Origin: Chloroflexota bacterium | GTDB lineage: Bacteria; Chloroflexota; Dehalococcoidia; UBA3495 | Length of the DNA: 7,369 nucleotides | Reading direction: 5' to 3' | Assembly (NCBI GenBank): GCA_022576105.1 | Contig: JACZRM010000085.1 | Location: 1 to 7,369 of the forward strand | Shown here: positions 1 to 5,174 of the stretch, piece after piece | How positions within the stretch are numbered: position 1 is the stretch's first letter | How the letters are laid out: every line of letters starts with the position of its first letter | Notes under the pieces: generated by a model | Seen by the model: only the letters and a program-made list of their open reading frames with translations | Databases searched by the model: none | What the model was told of the DNA's origin: nothing | Position numbers and translations under genes: made by a program

Positions 1-1
1 G

Positions 2-676
2 GTTATTCGCCTGGCCGGACAAGAAAATTACGGTTGGGCGGTAGACCTGGGCACCGGGGCGGGCTTCACCGCTTTCGCCATGACCCAGTTCTGCCATCGG
101 GTGGTCGCCAGCGACTTGACCCGGCCGATGCTCCAACAGGCCCGCCAACTGGGCCAAGAGCGCCAACTGAATAACCTGTTGCTCAGCCAAAATGCGGCCG
201 AGTACCTGCCGATTGCCGGCGATTCCCTGGACCTGGTGACCTGCCGGGTGGCGGCGCATCATTTCGCCAGCTTTGAACTGGCCCTGGATGAAATTCGTCG
301 AGTCTTGAAACCCGGCGGCTCTCTGGTCATGGCCGACACGGTGGCGCCGGAAGACGACCTGGTCGCCGCCTGGTTGAACGATATTGAATTGCGCCGGGAC
401 TTTAGCCATGTCAACGATCGGAAAATTTCGACCATCGAAGGAATGTTAGCGGAACGCAGCCTGGAGGTGGTTGAGAGGGAAGAGGCGCGAGTCTATCTAC
501 AGTTCAACAACTGGGTGGCCCGCACCGCTACGCCCGATGACGAAGTCGCCTCTTTGAGGAAAGATTTCCTGACTGCGTCACCCGAGGTTAAGCAGGCTTT
601 CGAGATTGAATCAACCGGGGATGGGGAAATCAGTTTTTCCTGGCCCTGCTGGATCTTCCGGGCGGTCAAGCGCTAG
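2..676 (+). CDS. Class I SAM-dependent methyltransferase (Methyltransf_11 type), 5' end outside window
   Basis: The frame is open from base 2, so the first in-frame ATG at 80 is internal and not the start. The codons before it encode the SAM-binding glycine-rich motif I (AVDLGTGAGFTAFA). After it come the acidic loop in ASDLTRPML, the motif around LDLVTCRVAAHHF, and VLKPGGSLVMADT, the usual order of a UbiE/Methyltransf_11 Rossmann-fold methyltransferase. The C-terminal part (LRRDFSHVNDRKIS, then NNWVARTATP) resembles small YcgJ-like methyltransferases. It should transfer a methyl group from S-adenosylmethionine in the cytoplasm; the acceptor cannot be told from sequence. 224 codons are visible, so perhaps 20-40 N-terminal residues are missing. 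The gene ends convergently with the next one, 55 nt away. No clear terminator was seen in that gap. Confidence 0.88.
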   Translation, partial: VIRLAGQENYGWAVDLGTGAGFTAFAMTQFCHRVVASDLTRPMLQQARQLGQERQLNNLLLSQNAAEYLPIAGDSLDLVTCRVAAHHFASFELALDEIRRVLKPGGSLVMADTVAPEDDLVAAWLNDIELRRDFSHVNDRKISTIEGMLAERSLEVVEREEARVYLQFNNWVARTATPDDEVASLRKDFLTASPEVKQAFEIESTGDGEISFSWPCWIFRAVKR

Positions 677-731
677 CATGAGGTGAGTTCGCCCAACACC
701 GATCCCGAGTTTGCGGTGAACCACCCGCCAG

Positions 732-1067
732 CTAATTCACGTCGACTACTTTAACTACCCAGCGGCCTGCTCCCGCAACGGTCAGGTAGAAAGTCCCGGC
801 GCGGCCCACATAACTGATGCCCTGTCTTTCCTGGGAAGTGTTCAGCACTTCTTCCGCTGGAACGCCCTCCGGCGCCTCCAGGTCATTCACCGTAACTGAC
901 AAGTCCCCATCACCCGCCGACCACACGATGGCCCAAGGGGCCTGGTCGAAGGTGAACTGCCCGGTGACGAAGGGCCCTGAAAACACCTGATCGCTACTCC
1001 AGCCATCGACCAATAAGAACGCCTGGAATCGCCCGGAATTCGGTTGTAGGATTGAGGCGGTTGTCAT
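732..1067 (-). CDS. Hypothetical 111-aa beta-sandwich-like protein without signal peptide
   Basis: I do not recognise a named family. The sequence reads like an all-beta domain. Residues 33-60 contain FVTGQFTFDQAPWAIVWSAG followed by DLSVTV, and residues 88-108 contain GRAGTFYLTVAGAGRWVVKV. The pattern PW-x-I-x-WS ... aGtfyL-x-V ... W-x-V-x-V is familiar from C-terminal domains of secreted or lipid-anchored proteins (my recollection, not searched). Here there is no signal peptide, lipobox or membrane segment. The frame upstream is closed by TAA 13 codons before the ATG, with no other start. No good Shine-Dalgarno lies before the ATG; the nearest is GGAG about 17 nt upstream. It may be a cytoplasmic protein or the tail of a longer gene that lost its front. 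Protein-like composition supports real coding. Function unknown. Confidence 0.55.
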   Translation of the reverse strand: MTTASILQPNSGRFQAFLLVDGWSSDQVFSGPFVTGQFTFDQAPWAIVWSAGDGDLSVTVNDLEAPEGVPAEEVLNTSQERQGISYVGRAGTFYLTVAGAGRWVVKVVDVN

Positions 1068-1376
1068 GAAGACCGTATCTGATTCTCCGATTACCCAATC
1101 TGGTTAACCCCCTACCCCAACCTCAACAAGTCTCCGTTTAATACGTCATGTAACCAAGTTGGTAAAATAACCAGCGCGTAAAGCTGTCCGTTAAGCTATC
1201 ACTGAAAGTTTTGTCTCCAGTGTTATAGGGGTTTGTCAGAGGCGGCGTCAATGGTAATCGCCGTAAACATATTGAACCCACACGATATGCACACTGCGAC
1301 CGGAGTTGCAGGACACATCCAATAGAAAAGGGGACCGATTCAAAGAAAGCTGTAGGCGGGACCTACACTGGGCGGC
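1068..1376. other. Intergenic stretch, 309 nt, no confident gene
   Basis: This holds the presumed 5' region of the beta-sandwich gene and the 3' region of the receiver gene, both on the - strand. Visible are the palindrome GGTTAACC at 1102-1109, the short inverted repeat ACCAA-G-TTGGT at 1153-1163, and the receiver-gene hairpin at 1351-1367. A weak - strand promoter-like pair (TTTACC, 17 bp, TATTAA, with TATTAA at 1138-1143) lies about 70 nt before the beta-sandwich ATG, but each hexamer matches only 4 of 6. A + strand ORF of 24 codons (1251-1325) has AGAGG eight nt before its ATG; with no other support I do not call it a gene. Confidence 0.5.
1351..1367 (-). terminator. Probable intrinsic terminator of the receiver gene
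   Basis: On the - strand, nine bases after the receiver stop codon, TGTAGG and CCTACA form a perfect 6-bp stem with a 5-nt loop (TCCCG). It is followed by GCTTTCTTTG, a T-rich but interrupted tail. Position and shape fit a rho-independent terminator; the short stem and broken T tract lower confidence. Confidence 0.5.
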
Positions 1377-1760
1377 CTAAATTGCGGCCGAGGTCAGGGG
1401 CTGGCGACGCATCAAGGCGCCCACATGGGCCAATAGCATTTCGTCGCTGGCGGAATGGGATAAGTAGGCATCGGCTCCGTGAATCAACGCGGTGATTATC
1501 CCCTCTTCTTCCCCGTTACCGGTCACGATAATCGACGCGGTGGTGATCCGCCGTAGTGCCGGCAGTATCTCGACTCCATTGGCGACAATACTATCTTCGC
1601 CGATAATCAGCAGGTCGGGGCCTTCTTCTTGCAGGCGCTCCAGCCCGGGCCATCCCAAATGGTCGTAGTCAATTAACGTCGTTTCAAACCCAGCCTGACG
1701 CAAAACATGTGATACTTTCTGGTTTATATCCGCGTTGCCAACTATTAACGCTTTTCCCAT
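1377..1760 (-). CDS. Stand-alone atypical response-regulator receiver domain (pseudo-receiver)
   Basis: The 127 residues span a single CheY-like receiver fold. Beta-1 is KALIVG (3-8), beta-3 is PDLLIIG (48-54), beta-4 is ASIIVTG (75-81), beta-5 is ADAYLS (96-101), and the final helix is EMLLAHVGALMRRQP. Aligned by eye to standard receivers, the phospho-acceptor Asp is Gly54, the acidic pair after beta-1 is Gly8-Asn9, and the switch Lys after beta-5 is His102. Only Thr80 of the active site is kept. Phosphorylation is therefore unlikely, and it probably works as a constitutive protein-protein interaction module. No output domain is attached. A good Shine-Dalgarno (AGAAGG, 1766-1771) sits five nt before the ATG, which fixes the start. 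No sensor kinase is nearby. The fold assignment is fairly sure; the partner is unknown. Confidence 0.8.
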   Translation of the reverse strand: MGKALIVGNADINQKVSHVLRQAGFETTLIDYDHLGWPGLERLQEEGPDLLIIGEDSIVANGVEILPALRRITTASIIVTGNGEEEGIITALIHGADAYLSHSASDEMLLAHVGALMRRQPLTSAAI

Positions 1761-1799
1761 TTGAACCTTCTGTCTAGCTATCGGCGAATTGGTATTTTC

Positions 1800-1829
1800 G
1801 AATTATTTTGAAATTATTATGAAATTATG
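1800..1829 (-). promoter_or_regulatory. AT-rich upstream region with phased repeats, likely promoter area of receiver gene
   Basis: Three related units, GAATTATT (1800-1807), GAAATTATT (1810-1818) and GAAATTATG (1821-1829), repeat every 10-11 bp on the + strand, about one DNA turn apart. They lie 40-70 nt upstream of the receiver ATG. Read on the - strand they give CATAAT twice, which could act as -10 hexamers, but no convincing -35 is seen. This could be a promoter/UP-element or a regulator site. Assignment is inferred from position and AT content only. Confidence 0.35.
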
Positions 1830-2010
1830 GTGAATGGACTGAATTCTAGGCCATTGCCCTCAGCGTGTCAATTATCCCCACCAAAATACAACTTTCGGAC
1901 GAATACCGCCCTGGTCGCGTCAATCCCACTCTTTCTGGAGGAGCTTTACCTCAAAAGCGTCTATTGGCGTCTGTGTTTGAGGCCAGGGGCCCATCTTTGA
2001 TGTTTCCCTA

Positions 2011-2074
2011 AGTCCTTCGGCCTCGCCTGTCCTGAGCTTGTAGAAGTGGCTCAGGATAAACTGTGCGAAGGGTC
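2011..2074. repeat. REP-like nested inverted repeat
   Basis: The inner arms TCCTGAGC (2030-2037) and GCTCAGGA (2049-2056) are perfect 8-bp complements around an 11-nt loop. The outer arms CCTTCG (2014-2019) and CGAAGG (2066-2071) add a second nested pair. The core TCCTGAGCTTGTAGAAG closely resembles a widespread dispersed bacterial motif (CCTGAGCTTGTCGAAG and its complement) that I know from many genomes. The following bases to about 2115 (GAACGAAATTCTGCCCTAGC) look like a further decayed part of the same element. It is probably a non-autonomous REP/MITE-like unit at the 3' side of tenA. Copy number cannot be judged from one window. Confidence 0.6.
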
Positions 2075-2189
2075 TAAAATCGAGCGAACGAAATTCTGCC
2101 CTAGCGTAAAATGACTTTTGAGGCAAGGCCCCCTTGAGCCAGACAGCCGGGCCGGTCCTGGGCTGCGACTGCATTGGGAGTCCCGAAAA

Positions 2190-2248
2190 AGTCCGGACTG
2201 TCGGAGGGGTGGGGGTACCCCTTGGGACCGGCTGGCCTAGTCTAGGCC
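2190..2248. repeat. Cluster of three perfect palindromes downstream of tenA
   Basis: Within 59 bases lie AGTCCGGACT (2190-2199), GGGGTACCCC (2212-2221) and GGCCTAG-T-CTAGGCC (2234-2248). The last is 15 nt past the tenA stop on the - strand. None is followed by a proper T tract on the - strand except that AGTCCGGACT runs into TTTTT, and its possible stem is too short for a standard terminator. They may be remnants of a repeat element or processing/termination structures. Function unassigned. Confidence 0.5.
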
Positions 2249-2262
2249 GCGGGAGGCGATAT

Positions 2263-2940
2263 CTATAGCTGCCAATGCTCCAGGTTGTAAGCCATGTCCC
2301 AGAACGAGTGCTCAAACCGCAGGCTGGTGACGTAGGCTTCTCCCATGGCTGCCAGTTCCAACGCACCGGCCTGGTCGCCGATACGGTCGGCCAAATCTCG
2401 GATCTCCCGGGCCAGCTGGGCAAATTCCGGGTTGGCATACATCTGAATCCACTGGCTATACAGCGGGGCCGACGCGGGCAGCCCCTGGCGGGACAGGTGG
2501 TCGCCAATCTCCCAATAACCCCACTGGCAAGGCAACAGTGAAGCTACCAATTCGCCAAAGCTGCCTTGGTGGGCGGTCTTCAACAGGAAACTGGTGTAAG
2601 CGATAGTAGTGGGAGCGGGTTCGGTGGCCTCCAGTTCCTGGGTAGTAATGCCAAACTCGGCGCAGTAACTGCGGTGCAGGTCCATCTCCACATTGAGGGC
2701 CACGCCAACCAGCTTGGCAAACCAGCCCATGGTTTCCAGGTCCGTCGCTCGGGCGGCGCCCAGCGCCAGCACCCGGCTGTAGTCGATCAGGTAAGCATAG
2801 TCCTGGGTAACATAGTGCTTGAACTTGGCCACATCCAGGGTGCCGTCGCCCACTCCGGTGACAAAGGGATGGGCCAGGATAGCCTGGCGAAGGGGCTGGG
2901 TCCGTTGTTCAATATCATCAGTGAAACTCAAGGCATACAC
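2263..2940 (-). CDS. tenA: TenA family aminopyrimidine aminohydrolase / thiaminase II
   Basis: The 225-residue length and all-helical sequence match TenA. Family active-site positions are present: Asp47 in TQDYAY, Tyr50, Tyr115, the nucleophile Cys138 in LLPCQWGYW with Tyr142, and the C-terminal catalytic Glu210 in RFEHSFWDMAYNLEHW. In the TenA_C class this cytoplasmic enzyme hydrolyses 4-amino-5-aminomethyl-2-methylpyrimidine to HMP, salvaging thiamine breakdown products, and can also cleave thiamine. Two starts are possible: GTG at 2938-2940, or TTG at 2929-2931 (codon 4), which has an ideal GAGGTG Shine-Dalgarno six nt before it; the GTG itself has none. The TTG start would give 222 residues. 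No other thiamine gene is near and no TPP riboswitch motif was found upstream, so it looks constitutively expressed or controlled elsewhere. It is divergent from the replication operon. Confidence 0.93.
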   Translation of the reverse strand: MYALSFTDDIEQRTQPLRQAILAHPFVTGVGDGTLDVAKFKHYVTQDYAYLIDYSRVLALGAARATDLETMGWFAKLVGVALNVEMDLHRSYCAEFGITTQELEATEPAPTTIAYTSFLLKTAHQGSFGELVASLLPCQWGYWEIGDHLSRQGLPASAPLYSQWIQMYANPEFAQLAREIRDLADRIGDQAGALELAAMGEAYVTSLRFEHSFWDMAYNLEHWQL

Positions 2941-3030
2941 CTCAACGCAATTTGGGCCTGTGATATTTGGCCAACCGCTGGCGACGAGTCATTCGACAAG
3001 CTCCCGAAAAGTTAACTGGAGGCAACCCGA

Positions 3031-3159
3031 ATGCGGCTAATCTTCAACCTGGAGCCTGTCTGGCGCAAAGCTTATCTGAATGCAGACCCTTTTGCCAGCG
3101 GTGCGGCGCGGGTGCCGAGTCGCGGCGAGAACGAGCAGGAAAGCGTATGGCGTAATTGA
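3031..3159 (+). CDS. Possible small protein, 42 aa, unknown
   Basis: ATG at 3031 is preceded by GGAGG with an 8-nt spacer, the best Shine-Dalgarno in this stretch. The reading frame runs 42 codons to TGA at 3157-3159 and begins MRLIFNLEPVWRKAYLNADP. The product is soluble-looking, with no membrane segment and a charged C-terminal half. I recognise no family. An overlapping frame (ATG 3080 to TAA 3232) encodes a hydrophobic run VIEWVVAVKTVIIAV, so a decayed or frameshifted gene is an alternative. It ends one base before the left arm of an inverted repeat. Coding is only suggested by the ribosome binding site. Confidence 0.3.
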   Translation: MRLIFNLEPVWRKAYLNADPFASGAARVPSRGENEQESVWRN

Positions 3160-3160
3160 G

Positions 3161-3245
3161 TGGGTTGTGGCCGTAAAGACCGTGATTATAGCCGTCAATC
3201 GAATTGTTTCCGGTGGCTGCGACGATCAATAAACGCCACAACCCA
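3161..3245. repeat. Inverted repeat with 11-bp perfect arms, 85 bp overall
   Basis: TGGGTTGTGGC (3161-3171) and GCCACAACCCA (3235-3245) are exact complements separated by 63 bases. Skipping one base (C3172) adds two more pairs. In RNA this would be a long closing stem. A smaller inner pairing AGCC/GGCT exists inside the loop. No flanking target duplication is obvious. It could be a structured leader or 3' end, or a miniature element; it lies upstream of the mapped rplI promoter and so should not be part of that mRNA. Confidence 0.5.
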
Positions 3246-3283
3246 TCCCCCATAACCTGCCCAAAGGTGCGTCAGCGCCATCT

Positions 3284-3312
3284 TTGAGGGTTCTGACTTA
3301 ATACAGTATAAT
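3284..3312 (+). promoter_or_regulatory. Sigma70-type promoter for rplI-dnaB-dnaD-dnaC operon
   Basis: TTGAGG (3284-3289, four of six matches to TTGACA), a 17-bp spacer and a perfect TATAAT (3307-3312) lie just before rplI. Transcription would start near 3319, leaving a leader of about 30 nt. This is the best promoter in the window and is correctly placed for the operon. Confidence 0.8.
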
Positions 3313-3335
3313 GTAGCTACCCAATTCCCACTTTT

Positions 3336-3341
3336 GAAAGG
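3336..3341 (+). promoter_or_regulatory. Ribosome binding site of rplI
   Basis: GAAAGG sits eight nt before the ATG at 3350 and supports that start, which also begins the conserved L9 N-terminus MNVIFLQDV. Confidence 0.7.
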
Positions 3342-3349
3342 TTCACACC

Positions 3350-3799
3350 ATGAACGTAATCTTTTTGCAAGATGTACCCAACAAGGCCCACGCCGGAGAG
3401 GTCAAACGGGTAGCCGATGGCTACGCCCGCAACTACTTGCTCCCCAAAGCACTGGCCCGAGTGGCAACCCCGGAAATCATGAAGCAGGTAGACAAGATCA
3501 AGGCTGTCGGTGACGAGCAACGAATCCGGGAAACCGATGCCATGGAAGAGTTGGCCCAACTCCTGGACAATGTTCAAGTGAGCCTGACGGCCAGAGTGAC
3601 CCCCACCGGACGCTATTACGGTGCGATCAGCAGCGCTCAAATCGCCCAAGAGTTGACCAACACCCTGGGCCGAGCAATCGACCGGCGCATCGTAGAAATG
3701 ATCGAACCCATACGAGAGCCCGGCGAGTTCGATATTGCCTTGCGCTTGTCGGCCGACATCCAGGCCACCATTCACATCACGGCAGGGTCCGAAGAGTAA
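3350..3799 (+). CDS. rplI: 50S ribosomal protein L9 (bL9)
   Basis: The 149-residue length is typical for bL9. The N-terminal rRNA-binding domain (about 1-50) is clear: MNVIFLQDVPNKAHAGEVKRV, then the signature DGYARNYLLPKALARVAT. A long charged helix (about 45-78) joins it to the C-terminal domain with RYYGAISSAQIAQEL and GEFDIALRLSADIQATIHI. bL9 binds 23S rRNA near the base of the L1 stalk and helps limit frameshifting and ribosome collisions. The usual Gly after LLPK is Ala here, a mild change. First gene of the operon, directly under the TTGAGG/TATAAT promoter, with dnaB following after 5 nt. rplI next to dnaB is a common bacterial arrangement. Confidence 0.97.
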   Translation: MNVIFLQDVPNKAHAGEVKRVADGYARNYLLPKALARVATPEIMKQVDKIKAVGDEQRIRETDAMEELAQLLDNVQVSLTARVTPTGRYYGAISSAQIAQELTNTLGRAIDRRIVEMIEPIREPGEFDIALRLSADIQATIHITAGSEE

Positions 3800-3804
3800 C
3801 ATAG

Positions 3805-5172
3805 ATGTACGCGGAGAGACTCCTTCCTCACGACATTGAGGCGGAGGAGGCAGTGGTTGGGGCGCTGCTAATCGACAGCGATTCATTTCTCCGGGTGTCG
3901 CACCTGATCAAGCCGGAGGACTTCTACCGGGAGCGAAACCGTTCCTGCTTCGCATCCTGCGTTGACCTGTTCCAACGGAGCGAGCCGATTGACCAGGTGA
4001 CCCTGGCCCGGGAGCTGTCCCGTTCCAATCAATTGGAGACTGTCGGTGGCATGGCTTACCTCAGCCACCTGATTTCCATCACCCCAAACTCGGCCAACGC
4101 CGAGCACTACGCCCAACTCATCGCCCGTACCGCCACTATGCGCCGGCTGATTGACGCCGCCTCGCGAATTTCCGCCCTGGGCTACGAGGACACCGAAGAC
4201 GTTGACGCCACTCTGCGCCGCGCTGAAGACGCCCTCTTCCGGGTACGAACCGGACAGACCGACCGAGGATTTGTCCCCCTGCGTCAAGTGTACGACCAGT
4301 TCCTGGAAGACCGGGCGGCTCCCGCCGAACCAGCTCAGAACAGCGCTCCAATCCTGACCAGTTTCAATGCCCTTGATGAGCTCCTGGGCGGCCTTCAGCG
4401 TTCCGACATGCTGATTCTGGGCGCCCGCCCGGGCCTGGGGAAGAGCACTCTGGCGTTAAACATCTGCTTGAATGCCGCCAAAAACGGGGTGTCCTCCGGC
4501 ATATTTAGCCTGGAGATGAGCCGGGAGCAGTTGGCCCTGCGTATATTGGCCGCCGATGCCGAAATCGACGCCCACCGGCTGCGGTTGGGCCTCTACAGCG
4601 AACCCGAAGAGCAGAGAATTATAGACTCCATTGGAAACCTATCCGACATGCCGGTGTACATCGACGACACGCCCTTCCAGGGCATAGTTGAGATGCGGGG
4701 CAAGGCACGCCGCCTATCCATGGAGCACGGGTTGGACTTGCTGGTGATTGACTACCTCCAGCTGGTGCAGGGTGAAGGACGCGGGCGATTCGGAGAAAAC
4801 CGGGTGCAGGAGATCAGCGAAATATCCCGGTCGATCAAAGGAATGGCCCGGGACTTGAAAATTCCCATCATCACCTGCTCCCAGCTCAGCCGTATGGTTG
4901 AAAACCGCACCGGTCATCGACCGCAGCTATCCGACTTGAGAGATAGCGGCAGCATTGAGCAAGACGCCGACATTGTTATGTTCATCTATCGGGAAGATGT
5001 CTACTACACTGAGGAGGAATGGGAGCAGCAATTCCCCGGCCGGCCTTTTCCCAGAAACATCGCTGAAATAATCGTGGCCAAACACCGCAACGGCCCAACC
5101 GGCAGCGTCAAGCTGCGGTTCCGTGACCACCTGGTTCGATTCGAGTCGCTGGCTCGCGCCGAAGAATTCTAG
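3805..5172 (+). CDS. dnaB: Replicative DNA helicase DnaB
   Basis: The 455 residues give the full-length ring helicase that unwinds DNA 5'-3' at the replication fork. The N-terminal domain opens with LPHDIEAEEAVVGALLID (7-24) and includes FYRERNRSCF and GGMAYLSHL. After a linker, the RecA-like domain has Walker A GARPGLGKST (206-215, Lys213), EMSREQLALR, Walker B LLVIDYLQLV (Asp316), TCSQLSR, and SDLRDSGSIEQDADIVMFIYRED. It ends with AKHRNGPTG, which carries the Arg428 expected as arginine finger. The Walker A differs slightly from the common GARPSMGKTA but keeps all catalytic residues. No intein is present, although DnaB is a frequent intein host. The Shine-Dalgarno is weak, so translation is probably coupled to rplI five nt upstream. 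The loader and DnaD genes follow directly. Confidence 0.97.
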   Translation: MYAERLLPHDIEAEEAVVGALLIDSDSFLRVSHLIKPEDFYRERNRSCFASCVDLFQRSEPIDQVTLARELSRSNQLETVGGMAYLSHLISITPNSANAEHYAQLIARTATMRRLIDAASRISALGYEDTEDVDATLRRAEDALFRVRTGQTDRGFVPLRQVYDQFLEDRAAPAEPAQNSAPILTSFNALDELLGGLQRSDMLILGARPGLGKSTLALNICLNAAKNGVSSGIFSLEMSREQLALRILAADAEIDAHRLRLGLYSEPEEQRIIDSIGNLSDMPVYIDDTPFQGIVEMRGKARRLSMEHGLDLLVIDYLQLVQGEGRGRFGENRVQEISEISRSIKGMARDLKIPIITCSQLSRMVENRTGHRPQLSDLRDSGSIEQDADIVMFIYREDVYYTEEEWEQQFPGRPFPRNIAEIIVAKHRNGPTGSVKLRFRDHLVRFESLARAEEF

Positions 5173-5174
5173 TC

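Larger units (their letters stand above)
1761..2262. other. Intergenic stretch, 502 nt, non-coding, with repeats
   Basis: It lies between the receiver gene and tenA, both on the - strand. The first 100 bases are AT-rich regulatory-looking sequence. The rest is GC-rich and holds the REP-like element (about 2011-2074, with a possibly related tail to about 2115) and a palindrome cluster (2190-2248). A - strand open frame runs through it from inside tenA (1920-2507). Half of it is the antisense-free shadow of tenA in another frame and the other half is translated repeat, so it is not called. No clear intrinsic terminator for tenA was found. Confidence 0.6.

Noticed and set aside
1251..1325. 24-codon + strand ORF with AGAGG before its ATG
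   Set aside because: Too short, and nothing else supports it; kept only as a remark in the intergenic entry.
1920..2507. 195-codon - strand open frame overlapping tenA
   Set aside because: Half lies in a wrong frame of tenA, the rest is translated repeat sequence; the product is Arg/Pro/Trp-rich with no domain pattern.
2275..3015. Two long + strand open frames opposite tenA (2275-2541 and 2566-3015)
   Set aside because: They are antisense shadows of a well-supported gene; products are low-complexity Gly/Gln-rich without motifs.
2941..3060. TPP (thi-box) riboswitch upstream of tenA
   Set aside because: tenA is often under one, so I looked; the conserved CUGAGA and GGAUAA-type elements are not present.
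3044..3253. 69-codon - strand frame in the tenA-rplI intergenic region
   Set aside because: No ribosome binding site, composition not protein-like, and it spans both arms of the inverted repeat.
3317..3886. 189-codon - strand frame opposite rplI
   Set aside because: Antisense of ribosomal protein L9, runs across its promoter and into dnaB; no recognisable protein features.
3805..5172. Intein or truncation in dnaB
   Set aside because: Walker A and B motifs are uninterrupted, the order of motifs is normal and the length is typical.
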